Below are positions 11,327 through 22,039 of a DNA stretch of 64,000 nt, piece after piece. Position 1 is the stretch's first letter, and every line of letters begins with the position of its first letter. The notes beneath the pieces were generated by a model. It worked only from the letters and a program-made list of their open reading frames with translations, did not search any database and was not told the DNA's origin. The translations under genes and the position numbers were made by a program. Source of the DNA: Caenorhabditis remanei (lineage: Eukaryota > Nematoda > Chromadorea > Rhabditida > Rhabditidae); NCBI RefSeq assembly GCF_010183535.1, contig NW_026526025.1, positions 1-64,000 of the forward strand, given 5' to 3'.

Positions 11327-11813
11327 GGCTCCGGGACATTTCGAAACCAGACATTTCGAAACCGGTAAAACGCGTATAAATTTTACTCTAGAAAAGAGGT
11401 AATATCATGGTTCCGAGGGTCCGGGGTTCGACGCCGGGCCTGGCAAATTTTTTTTGCATTCCGTTTTTGGTTTTTTGGTTCGAATCTGACAACCAGGGTT
11501 CGATCCCCACTGGTGGCAAAACTTTTTTGTTTTTTGTTCTTAGCTTTTTGGTACCAATCTGAAGACCAAGGTTCGATCCCCACCGCAGATAAAATAGTTT
11601 TGCTTTTTATTTTTCGTTTTTTGGTATTATTCTACGGTCGAGGGATCGACTCCGGACGTTGGCAAAATCTTTTTTATTGATTTTTTAAATCTTAACAAAA
11701 AACCGGCATCTAAAAACGCCTGATTTAAAAAAACATGAGTTTATGGTTTCGAAATGTCCGGTTTCGATATGTCGCAGTTTCGAGTTGTCGCGGTTTCGAA
11801 ATGTCCCGGAGCC
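11327..11813. mobile_element. hAT-like MITE, 487 bp, with internal tRNA-like boxes
   Basis: Inverted ends (outer GGCTCCGGGACATTTCGAAA, mirrored at the right) are flanked by a perfect 8-bp duplication, GTTTGAAC (11319-11326 and 11814-11821). Inside are several copies of a GGTTCGAnnCC-like motif (for example GGTTCGATCCCCAC), the shape of a tRNA T-loop or RNA polymerase III B box. They are repeated at roughly 60-bp spacing without a complete tRNA fold. A related element lies at 19796-20415 and again at 60493-61113. Confidence 0.75.
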
Positions 11814-11821
11814 GTTTGAAC

Positions 11822-13984
11822 AAGACGGACTCATAATATATTTAATCAGCTTTGTTCAAACCAGTAGTTTTTCATTAATACAAATTCAAACGTGGTACTG
11901 GAAGTTGACCATAAGAATATCAAAGAGATAAATTGGAAATTCTTAAACAATGCGTTGTTTCTGAACCAGTCGAACCACTTTACAGTATCATCTAAAACAT
12001 TAGTTACCCTCAACATCAGCTTTGGACCACAGGAATCTATAGATCTGTCAATTATTTATCCACAGAACGTGAGAATTCTAAAAAAAAAACTTTCGCTGAG
12101 TTTTAAGTAAAACTTCGGCAGTAGACCAGATAGCTCGAACGCCCAATTTATAAACTCAAATATAAAAAAAGAGCAGTTTAACTCTTCTCACCTGAAACAT
12201 TTTTGGTCTCAATAAATTGAAGGAACGATTATCCGAAGTATAGAGATTTTTACTACACACCAAAATCAGTGGATTGGGTACCAATAATTCGCAAATTGCA
12301 GAGTTTTTCAGGTAATTTTCTTGCATTGTTCTCCCGAAAATCCACAATTCCCGTAGTGAATAAATCGAATTTTAGGTGATACGCGCTGCAAATGACCAAT
12401 TTAATCAAACATTGATGAAAGCATGTTTGTGACATTGAAAACTATGAATTCAGAGAATCTTATCGTTCACTGCTCGTTTAGTGTGACGAGAGGGGGTTTT
12501 ATGTAGGTTTGGTGGAAACCTGCCCCTCAACCCTAAGGATGTTTCACTGACTGTTTATGTATGTTGTGATCTGAAAGCGGTGCACAAAGAGAGGTCAATA
12601 AACCTTTATTGAAGAGGTTGCTGGTAAGAGTTAGTGCAAGCTGGTGTTAGTTGTCCTCGGTTGACGGCGAGCTGGTAGTCGGAGTGTGTGGGTGCGTCTC
12701 ACTTTGAAGCGGCGCACCAATACGGCTAGGCGCACGCTTCTCAGCGAGAACACATGGAAGTTGGTCCTCCGACGTGAGCTGATGGTGTCAACGTGAGTCG
12801 ACTTGTGTCGACTTGTGTCAACGTGAGTCAACAAGTGTCAACGTGAGTCGACTTGAGTGAAGACTGAAGATTGTAGCTTGTTCCGTTGATGCGTTGGTGG
12901 TTTCGCGTCATTTCTCGGTTCTAGAAGGCGAAGTGTAGAGTTGTGCGCGCCGGCGCGACCTGCGTCCGGCGGGGGCGCACTTGCATCCTTCTTCGTAAAC
13001 TTTACGGCGGCAGTTTGAATATGAGTTTCTCTCGTTTGAGGGAAATCATACTAGATTGTAGGTTTGCCGTTGGTTAAGTGATGAGATTTGGCTGTGAAGA
13101 TATGTGTCGGCATCTAAGGTCGTGAGTATCCGAAGGATGGTCGCGACATTTAGTGAACTTGGCAACTCATAGGCACACATTGTTACTCAAAAATTTGAAC
13201 GTGAGTGCGTTCGGTCTATAAAATTTCCTTTAAGTAGTCTCAATCTAGTTAAGAAAACAACATCCACTGTTCAGATGTTGCCCCTTACATCACAAAACCG
13301 GCACAGCTGATTATTTTGCTAATGAATCTTAACTTGTGAACTTTAAAGGTGATTGTTCTTACATTTTTGTTCCGAAAATTTCTTATTCCCGTAGTAAATG
13401 TATTCAATTGTGGGTGAGCTGATACATGGCCAAATTCATATTTCGTCATCAACCTGAATGTGTTCAAGATACTTTTATTCTGTCCAACGCTGATATTTTT
13501 GAATTGAAATAAAGTGGTTTTGCTCAAAAACCCGCTAGTCTGTCCATGAAAACTATTCGTGACTCCGGAAGTATTCATTGAAAAACCAGAAATGTGGAAA
13601 GACGTTACTCGAAGAAGGAACTTATTTACTCAATTTGAATATTCCTATCAAATGATCACTAGTTGCATTTTTTCTTTTTTTTCATTACCGCCACACCAGC
13701 ACCTTTTTCTGTTTTTACAGCAGATAACTCGATTTAATCTTATACCGTTTGGGTGTACAGATCTGTTTAGGCTCTTCGCATTGACTTCTTTGAAAGGTAT
13801 GCTTTTTTTTAACTTTATTCTTCTGTGAATCAAATTCAAAACGCTTCGAATTTCTGTTCCAAAAATCAAATTAGCGAGGAAAATTTTTACCTGATATGGT
13901 TCCAAATTTGACAACTTTTCAAATTGAGTTTCGAGTTTGTAATCTAAATTGAAATTATTTTGGTTTGTTCAAATAGAATCTCTT
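11822..13984. other. Gene-poor stretch with a GC-rich patch
   Basis: No supported gene. 12480-13290 is more GC-rich than its surroundings and includes a minisatellite. Segments near 12200-12440 and 13300-13560 (minus strand) weakly resemble each other, both containing a FR(E/N)(N/K)N-type stretch next to TTGI. They could be scraps of one duplicated gene, but the frames are broken. Confidence 0.35.
12786..12856. repeat. Short minisatellite
   Basis: An imperfect tandem array of an 11-mer alternating between GTCAACGTGA and GTCGACTTGT-like units; about six units are visible. It lies inside the GC-rich patch and is not part of a recognisable gene. Confidence 0.6.
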
Positions 13985-14856
13985 ACATGGAATGTACTTT
14001 ATTTGACCCCCCTAAAGTTCCGATTTTTTTTGCTCATTCGATGAGTTTTGCGAATAATATATAAGCCACAATGGGTTTTCCTGTGACGTGACCTGGTTTT
14101 TGAAAAATTAAGATTTTTCGAAAAAAAAGTTTTTTTTCAAAAATTTTTCAAAATCAATTTTTTTCACTGGCTAGATGTAATATTGAAAAAAAGGATTATA
14201 ACATAAAAGTAGCAAATTTCAAGGGCTTCAAGAATAAAAATTAAATTTGTAAAAAAATATTTTTTTGAATGTCAAATTTTCAAAAAACTGACACCAACTC
14301 GAATTTTCGAAAATTTCAAACCGCTCTAAAAAACCTTAACGGGATTATTTATTTTTTTCCTGTTAAGGGTAAAAAGTGCAAAAGATGTACATTATTGCTG
14401 TGCAAAAAAATTAGGGGGGTACCCCCCATTTACGAGAGAAATTTCGATGTGAATGCTTTTTTTTCAGTATACAAAAAGGGCCTGTAAGATAAAAGGTCAG
14501 ATCTCTAACAGGACACTTATTTTTAGGAAAATAGACAAGAATATGTATTTTCATTCTGTGCCGTTTTCTATTTAAATATTATCGCGCCGTCCTGTCGACT
14601 TTCCTTCTCACCAAATGTCTTCAAAGATCGTTAATTTTCACTATTTTGAAATTTCAAACACTCACAACTTCTTCAAAACTGTGAGAAAAGAGTTGAAACT
14701 AGAAGAACATGCTTTTAAACGTGCTTTCGGTTAAAACATGTAGTTTTGGGCAATTTTTAGAAAAAATTTTTTTTTGCGATTTTTCATAAGGGGGGACTAC
14801 ATGAAATTTCGGCTAGAAATGAAAAAAAAAATTTTTTTCTTAAAACAACACAAAAC
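13985..14856 (+). repeat. Dispersed repeat R1, left copy
   Basis: About 870 bp, beginning ACATGGAATGTACTTTATTT and containing the tracts TTAGGGGGGTACCCCCC and CATAAGGGGGGAC. A second copy lies in the same orientation at 15786-16560 and lacks about 90 bp present here (about 14290-14390). The two copies flank the copied chemoreceptor fragment at 14866-15786. No coding capacity was recognised. Confidence 0.8.
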
Positions 14857-14865
14857 GGTTTTCTG

Positions 14866-15786
14866 TTTAGTCGAGCGTACGTTCCAAGTTATATATTTGT
14901 TTTGAAAAGTACATTTAATGCTACTATTCTTGTAATTTATAAAAATGATATCTTCTAGATTATGTTCGAATCTGTTAGTGATATGAACATCCCCGACCTT
15001 ACTGTAAAAAATTATTTGTTGTGTGTGTTATTCTTTGATTCATCAACATCCGTTTTCATACACTAATTTGCTATATCTCCCCCCCCCCCCCCCTCTCTGA
15101 ATCTCATCCGTTTGGTTTTTAATATTCACTGCCCTAACTCTGTATTATCTATTTCCACTCTTATCATTCTTTCTGATCTTGGCACACGTTCCCGATCACG
15201 TTTTGTTTTATCAATAAAAACGTGCAGTTATTATTTTTTCTAATTAGACGACAGAAATTACAAAATGTATAACCATCAAGAACTATTAGAAATTTTATAA
15301 CAAGAAGAATAAAACATCACATAATAATGTGTCATAATTAACTCAAAGTGTGTGTACTAAATAACGACTCGTTCCCTTGGGATTGATCACATTCATGAAC
15401 TTTTTGAGTGAATACGGATTTCTCATCATTTTTAAGCAATTTGTCATAGCTAGTCACAAAATCTTCACAAATTTGTACCCAACTTTGTGATGCGGTGTAC
15501 TTTCTAAAAGGACTATTGGAGGAAGGGCGTGGTTTCAAAAACTGGAGATGGTAGTCGGAGATGATAGTATTCTGTTTAGTCTTAAAATTGAAAATGATAA
15601 TCGCTCCAGTGTTGTTTGGGATTTCTATTATATTGGGCGTTCTATCGGTGTTTTTATATTTAGTCACGTTTTTCATTATTTTCAAACATTGGAAAACTTT
15701 CAATTCGTCATTTTTCATGTTATACTTATTGGATGGATGCATCAATATTATCACATATTTCAATGCATTTATTGTGTTTAGACTAA
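14866..15786 (+). pseudogene. Copied 5' fragment of the serpentine receptor gene
   Basis: This 921-bp block is the reverse complement of 27537-28457, with only scattered differences. It includes the upstream region and most of exon 1 of the receptor at 26157-27762: start, first transmembrane segment, and second transmembrane segment as far as the motif NAFIVFRL. Exon 1 is cut there, and the sequence passes directly into repeat R1. No downstream receptor exons follow, so no functional receptor can be made. A poly-C run of about 15 bases lies at about 15080-15095. Confidence 0.85.
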
Positions 15787-16560
15787 CATGGAATGTACTT
15801 TATTTCCCCCCCCCCCTAAAGTTCCGATTTTTTTTGCTCATTCGATGAGTTTTGCGAAGAATATATAAGCCACAATGGGTTTTCCTGTGACGTGACCTGG
15901 TTTTTGAAAAATTAAGATTTTTCGAAAAAAAAAATTTTTTTCGAAAAAATTTTTTCAAAATCAATTTTTTTCACTGGCTAGATGTAATATTGAAAAAAAA
16001 GGATTATAACATAAAAGTAGCAAATTTCAAGGGCTTCAAGAATAAAAATTAAATTTGTAAAAAAAAGATTTTTTTGAATGTCAAATTTTCAAAAAACTGA
16101 TTGTTGTGCAAAAAAATTAGGGGGGTACCCCCCATTTACGAGAGAAATTTCGATTTGAATGCTTTTTTTCAGTATACAAAAAGGGCCTGTAAGATAAAAG
16201 GTCAGATCTCTAACAGGACACTTATTTTTAGGAAAATAGTCAAGAATATGTATTTTCATTCTGTGCCGTTTTCTATTTAAATATTATCGCGCCGTCCTGT
16301 CAACTTTCCTTCTCACCAAATATCTTCAAAGATCGTTAATTTTCACTATTTTGAAATTTCAAACACTCACAACTTCTTCAAAACTGTGAGAAAAGAGTTG
16401 AAACTAGAAGAACATGCTTTTAAACGTGCATTCGGTTAAAACATGTAGTTTTGGGCAATTTTTAGAAAAAATTTTTTTTTGCGATTTTTCATAAGGGGGG
16501 ACCACATGAAATTTCCGCTAGAAATGGAAAAAAAATTTTTTTCTTAAAACAGCCTAAAAC
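15786..16560 (+). repeat. Dispersed repeat R1, right copy
   Basis: Same orientation and content as 13985-14856 apart from an internal deletion and small changes. It abuts the captured receptor fragment with no spacer. The inner CATAAGGGGGGAC block links it to the palindrome family at 17950-18677. Confidence 0.8.
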
Positions 16561-16698
16561 AATTTTTTTGAAGGTAATCCAGGCTCATTAGCCATTCAAA
16601 ATTGAACTTCAATTTTGAAGAACTGGAAAAAGAAATAAAAAACTAAATGAAGAAATCAAGTTGTAAACAACAGAACTCGATGAAACACTTTTTCGGAG

Positions 16699-17286
16699 AT
16701 GATTAAGGCCATAGATCAAAAACAGAAACTAAAAAAAGAACTAGAAGAAGAACTCAAACAAGATCGAAAAAAGCTGAATGATATCGAGCTGAAAATATCC
16801 TCAACGGTGGAGGAATTGGACGTAGAACAATGGCTGTATAAAGAACGCAAAACGATTGGCTTCAGCAATTAATTCAGGTAATGATGTCAGTGTTCTAGTA
16901 TGCAGCTAAAATTGCTGCTTATACAAAAGTGATTTAAAAATATAATTTGAATTCATCAAGACAAACAATACATATTTTACAGCATGAAAAACCAAATTCT
17001 TGGAAACCACTCTACTTTGTGTATGAATTTACTAGAAAAACGCTGCATAATCCATGATGGGTTAGTTAAAAATTTCTTTGAAATTGACTTTGGATAACTT
17101 ATGAACTCACAGCTTCTCAAACTTACAAATAGGATGGCAGAAGGCACGTGTGACGAATTGACGAGAATACTAGAACTTTCAAGAATACAATGTGCACACA
17201 CATGGGATTGTCGCGCTCTGCACATATTTTGGGGGTTTGTCAGAATCTTAGATGAACTTGCTCTAAAGATGATGAAAACAATCTAA
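16699..17286 (+). pseudogene. Degenerate plus-strand gene, coiled-coil N-part
   Basis: A 57-codon frame at 16699-16872 (starts MIKAIDQKQKLKKELEEE) is strongly heptad-like and coiled-coil, with a donor (GTAATG) six bases after its stop. Acceptors precede 16982 (TTTTACAG) and 17124 (CTCACAG), and the last segment (17124-17286) reads as protein (motif ELTRILELSRIQC), ending in TAA. The pieces cannot be joined without a frame break or stop, so the locus looks like a decayed gene. Product not recognised. Confidence 0.35.
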
Positions 17287-17949
17287 ATATCTTTCTCCCT
17301 GTTTTCATGTATCCGAACTTCTTCTTTTCTCTCTTTTCTTGATTTTATTGTGCATTTTTGAACACATTTGACGACGAAATATTGACGAACTTATACTTTT
17401 TCAATTAAATTTAATAAAAATTAAATAAAACTTGACAGTTTGTGCAAATAAGTTTGGCCCACCAATATAATAATTGGTGAAATTTATTCATTTAATCGCT
17501 AACTCATGACGAATCTGCCTCGAATTCGTTCTTAATCATGTCTTGTTGTAGATCAGTCTTGGTTTCAGTTCTTTAAGTATTTTTTCATTTTATTTTTTAT
17601 TAGAATGTCGTTTCTATGTTGTGTATCATTAAGAGGCGTTGTCTGTAAGAAGAGGATTCCCCTTGGCACAGTTGCAAAAAGTTGTTTCAATCCGAACTCT
17701 TTTCACAGCATATGTACCCCTATGGTAGTGATTTACAAAAAATATGTCACCAGTCCCCTATGACGTCATCATAGGAAAATATGCCCAATAATCGACTTTT
17801 CACCCAAAAATTCAGAAAAATTTTAATCTTTTAGATAACATCGGGAAACTTTCGTTAGAAATGTTTTTGACTACCTCCACACAAATTTCCAGCCCCCCAG
17901 ACACCCCAGAAACCGTTCAATTAAACTTCATTTTCATGTTTTTTCAACT
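17287..17949. other. Intergenic stretch, no supported gene
   Basis: Pyrimidine-rich start, then AT-rich sequence with a short CCCCTATGG/CCTATGACG duplication near 17715-17775. No exon signals that combine into a gene. Confidence 0.3.
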
Positions 17950-18342
17950 TTTCTCGGAAATTCCCTCTAGAAATCCTCAAATTTCAAATCATATACGTAT
18001 TTACCGCAAAAAGTTCTATCAGGTCCAATTGAAAACAATAAAAAGTAGGCGGACCATTTTGAGATATTTCGATTTTTTTAAAAATCACATAAGGGTCCCC
18101 CCTTATGAAAATTTTAATTTTGACAAAAAAAATCAAAAAAAAATTTTCTCCGAAAATGATCAGAATATTGATAAAACCCTAAAAATAAACCAATCCCAAA
18201 ATATAAAATCTCAGAAATGTGTTTGAACGGATTCCGTTGTTTTTGTTCATCCAATTTTTTCCCATTTTTTGACGTTTTCATCAATAATTTGTACAGAAGT
18301 CCTCAAATTTTAAAGGATATCCTAATTCCTCGCAAAAAGTTC
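17950..18342. repeat. Tandem partial units of the palindrome repeat family
   Basis: Segments near 18005-18130 and 18330-18440 share the order AAAGTTCTAT(C/T)AGGTCC, GGCGGACCATTTTGAGA, then CACATAAGGGTCCCCCC. The first copy stands as a diverged single arm before the palindrome. The CATAAGGGGGGAC block is also present in repeat R1. Confidence 0.6.
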
Positions 18343-18677
18343 TATTAGGTCCGATTAAAAGCATTGAAAAACAGGCGGACCATTTTGAGATTTTTTCATT
18401 TATTTCGAAAATCACATAAGGGTCCCCCCTTATGAAAGAAAATTTTTATCGAAAAAATAATTCGACTCTTTTTTGATGCACAAACGTTGAAAATATGAAA
18501 AAATGGTTTTAGATTATTTATCAATGTTTTCAACGTTTGTGCATCAAAAAAGAGTCGAATTATTTTTTCGATAAAAATTTTCTTTCATAAGGGGGGACCC
18601 TTATGTGATTTTCGAAATAAATGGAAAAATCTCAAAATGGTCCGCCTGTTTTTTAATGCTTTTAATCGGACCTAATA
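18343..18677. repeat. Near-perfect palindrome, two 151-bp arms
   Basis: The left arm (18343-18493) and right arm (18527-18677) are reverse complements with only a few mismatches, separated by a 33-bp loop. Arm ends read TATTAGGTCCGATTAAA. Transcription would give a long hairpin RNA. The right arm ends exactly where exon 2 of the truncated secreted-protein gene reaches its donor, so the element supplies the GTATTAGG after that exon. Confidence 0.85.
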
Positions 18678-18678
18678 C

Positions 18679-19161
18679 CTGGTTCACTAACTTTTCTCAC
18701 ATGTCCTTCAAATCTTCCACAACTCACAAAAACGGTTCCATTTTCAAATGATCGGTATTGATTTACTTCAAAACGATCAGTTGTTCTATAACCGGATGGA
18801 TGATCAATTTCTTCGTAACAGGGTATCCATCTTCAACACGAGAATTTGGACTCCAGAAGAAACCGTTTTCAGGATACTCCCAGGCAGGGGAAATAGACTC
18901 TTGTTGCCTTATGGCACCTTGAAAAATGTTATTTTTGAGCTTTTTAAAAACATATTTTTACTTACTATGCGATACGTTTAGGCTAACACCTGTTTTCCAG
19001 TTGGTGAATTCTTCGAAATACACTCGATTTTTTTCAGAGAAGCGCCCAGTGTTAATATATGAAAATAATGGATCTCCCACTCTTTTAGATTGCTGGCGAA
19101 TAACATGCCAAGTCATTACACAAGGTAGAAGATATCCGATGAACAAAGTATGTAAAAACAT
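18679..19161 (-). pseudogene. Truncated paralog of the 9239-11024 secreted protein
   Basis: Exon 1 (19161-18966) encodes a signal peptide (MFLHTLFIGYLLPCVMTWHV) and ends in the same phase 1 as exon 1 of the intact gene. Exon 2 (about 18893-18679) matches its second exon: the intact gene has FSNGSVRVRC and RRISEPG where this copy has FENGTVFVSC and RKVSEPG, both ending CCA G at the donor. Inside exon 2 one base is missing after GYP, which shifts the frame, and exons 3-6 (the cysteine modules) are absent because a palindromic element follows at once. Both defects argue for a dead copy. Confidence 0.7.
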
Positions 19162-19795
19162 TGTCAGAAAACAAAGATATGTACAAAATGTACCGTTTTT
19201 ATATTAATAGAGTCGAGAGCTATTAAAATATGTGTAAATAATGTTCATCAAAAAAATTATTGACCCAGCTTTTCCACTGAATGAAATGTGCTAAATATAC
19301 TATGGTAATGATCAACAGCTGCTCAAAAATAGGTTTTGGTAAACTGCGATGAATCTGAACAATGTCTGTTAACAACGAAGAATTTTTAAATCAAAAATTT
19401 TTTCGTGTCCAAACGGCAGCCTTGCCAATTTCAAAACTTCTGATTGAATTTTATACGGTTTTAGATTCCATACAACCTACAGGTTCACAAACTATACAAA
19501 TGTTTAGTATTAACTGAATGAAACCTACCTATTGCACGAAATCTTTTTAGGGAGTCGGTGCATGATGAAGCTTATGTTCGGTTCTTCAAACGTTCAAAAG
19601 CTATTATAAACTATATTAGCCTCAACTGAGTAAGAACCCCAAAGAGTTGATCGAACTGCAACATTCAATGCCAAGCTCAATACAAATTTCCGGTGTTTGC
19701 AAAAATTTGGAGATAACTAATTTCCGGAGGTTTGAATGAATTTCCGATTCATGAAACAGCCACCGGTCAAACACATATTTGAAATCTAGGCTCCG

Positions 19796-20415
19796 GGACA
19801 TTTCCACACCAGAGATTTCGACACGATTGAAAATCGAGTAAAATTTGTCCCAAAAAGGAGGTAGTATTAGGGTTTGTAGGGTCTGGGGTTCGACAGCGGG
19901 AGCTGGAAAAGTGTTTTGTTTTTGTTTTTGACATTTCGGTATTAATCTGACGACCGGGGGTCGACTCTTGATGCTGGAAAATCTTTTTTGACTTTGATAT
20001 CTGACATTTTTTAAATTTAAGACAGATAGAAGAACTATTGCGAGGGAAATAGAAGTAACTGCTGATCAAATGACTAATTGTTTTCGAAAAACCATTCCCT
20101 ATTCCGTAGGCTTGAGAATAGTTTTTCCGTACTTCGGGAGCGGTCCTAACAAACATTCTAATTATCATCACTTGAGTTGATACATGTACAAGTCATTCGA
20201 TCAACAGTTACTTCTATTTCCCTCACAATAGTACTTCTATCTGTCTTAAATGAAGAAAAATGTCAGAAATCAAGGTCAAAAAAGATTTGCCAGCATCAAG
20301 AGTCGAACCCCGGATGTCAGATTAGTACCAAAATGTGAAAAACAAAAAACAAAAAAAATTTAACACCTTTGGGGATCGAACGCTGGTTGTCTATCACCTC
20401 TCGTCCCCGTGTCAA
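19796..20415. repeat. Imperfect foldback element with tRNA-like boxes
   Basis: Starts CTCCGGGACATTTCCACAC, close to the end of the hAT-like MITE at 11327. The arms at about 19935-20080 and 20190-20345 are imperfect reverse complements centred near 20130, and carry GGTTCGA / TCGAACCCC motifs like a B box. A related box, GGGGATCGAACGC, sits near 20380. The right terminus of the hAT-like type is not seen, so the copy may be truncated or rearranged. Confidence 0.55.
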
Positions 20416-22039
20416 ACTTTGAGCAAGCCGTCAGCCACCGGCGGATAGGTAATACAAGAAGCATATGGTTTTAAAATTTTGCAGCTGATGTTGCGGGAAG
20501 ATAGTTTCATTAAGTTGAGAAATAGTTTGTTGAGAAATAGTTTTTATAACTTTTTTCAATAACACAGGTTAAAAGTAGAACACAATTTTTGTAGTTGACA
20601 TATTTTTCACAGGCACTCCATAGAGAGTTATTGTCATTTTTGATAATCAAAGTTATAATTTGTTTTTAAGTCGATATATAGATTGCAATGCAGTGCCCGT
20701 AGAAATAAGGTCAATTACAAAATGTTGCTCTGCGTTACATTTTTATGAACCCTGAGAAAACTCACCGTGTGGGACAACCAAAGATACTATAACATACTCT
20801 CAAAGTCTAGTATAGTTAACTGAAAATACCAAAAGGCGCTAGAATAATGGTCAGTACGGCCTGTCATTGAGAAAAAACCAATCCCTTTCCGGATAACTTC
20901 TCTCATTTTTTAAAATGCTCAGTTTACAGTTTTCATATCGTTTATTTTTTCAATGTACTATCACTATACTATCGGCTCACCAAGTAAACTAAGTGATCAG
21001 AAATCATTCTACTCTTTTTTTTCTCCCTGTAGGTTTGTTTTTGAAAGCCCATTCCTCACTAACCAACTGGCCATTCTCACATTCTTGTCATCAGACCACT
21101 TTCAAAACTTTTCTCAGCCGTCTCTCCAAAACAATACACTCTTTTCCATTGAATGGTACGAGGGAGAGAGTTATGACACATTCGCTAAAACGTTCTCCTT
21201 TGTGTCTCGACAAGTCTGCGACTCTCCTCACTAGATTTCTCTCCGCCAACCCATCTATCATTTTCTTCTGAACGTCCCTGACCAGAGCAGCATTTGCAGC
21301 AGTTTCTCGTACCTATCAAGATGATTATTGTGATCAGGCTTGTTTGGAGAGCAATTTTCGGAAAATCGGGGAATCAAAATTTTCACTAACTTCTTTTTTG
21401 GAGAATTGGAGAATCTTGGAAAATGCAAAAAAAAAATTCCCAAAAATTTTTTTATAACGGGTTTTTGTTGCATTTTCCAGAATGCAACTTTTTAAATTTT
21501 TATATTCATCATTAAAAGCGTTCACCAGTAAAAATACATCAAAGAGAGAGTTAGAAGTGTCGTCGATTCTACGAAATTATCCGAAAAAAGTTGGAGAATC
21601 AGAGAAGTCGGATATCCGATTCTCCAACTCTGAACAAGCTTGATTATGATGTCCCTTTTTCCGTTGATTACACAATGTCAGAAGTTTTTTGCAGCGATTT
21701 TTTCCCAGCCCAAGCTTGAAAGCAGCAATTTGTTGTAATTAACAATATGAACCCTCCTCTTCTAATCACATTTTTTATATACCGCGTTCAAATTCAAAAC
21801 CAATTGAATCTCGGCCATATCCTTTCTCTCTTCTCAACTCAGGACGATGTCAATCCCTCTCGCAATCTCACATACGTTCAACCTTACATTCTTGGAAAAG
21901 AGCCTATTTCATTATCTGCGTCTCCTCTTTGAAACTAAGTAATGCGTTTGTTTTTGAGAATAGTTTCCTCCGCCGTTTCTCTCTCTTTCGCTTCTTTTTA
22001 CACACTAGAAAACATCTGAATAATCATTAATTTGAGAAA
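20416..22039 (+). other. Upstream region of gene A
   Basis: No additional gene. Around 21325-21660 there is an imperfect inverted pair (CAGGCTTGTTTGGAGAG on the left, CTCCAACTCTGAACAAGCTTG on the right) with a small palindrome GGATATCC inside, suggesting a diverged MITE of about 330 bp. The 21750-22010 segment is pyrimidine-rich, as often seen just 5' of nematode genes. Duplicated at 61114-62737. Confidence 0.4.

Noticed and set aside
11390..11600. Possible tRNA genes, because of GGTTCGA-type boxes
   Set aside because: No acceptor stem, D arm or anticodon arm can be folded around the boxes, and they repeat within a transposon-like element.
12481..13289. Candidate solo LTR with TGT...ACA ends in the GC-rich patch
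   Set aside because: The flanking bases do not form a target duplication, and no second copy occurs in the window.
15080..15095. Poly-C tract, and its poly-G mirror at about 28231-28246
   Set aside because: A simple homopolymer copied with the receptor fragment; length differences are likely sequencing or replication slippage.
15338..15763. 141-aa frame that is conserved between 15.5 and 27.8 kb
   Set aside because: It is antisense to exon 1 of the receptor. The conservation comes from the duplicated DNA, and the sense strand gives clear membrane segments.
20953..21234. Overlapping frames of about 90 aa in the upstream region of gene A, kept in both copies
   Set aside because: Both copies are nearly identical because of the recent duplication, so conservation is uninformative, and composition is that of pyrimidine-rich non-coding DNA.
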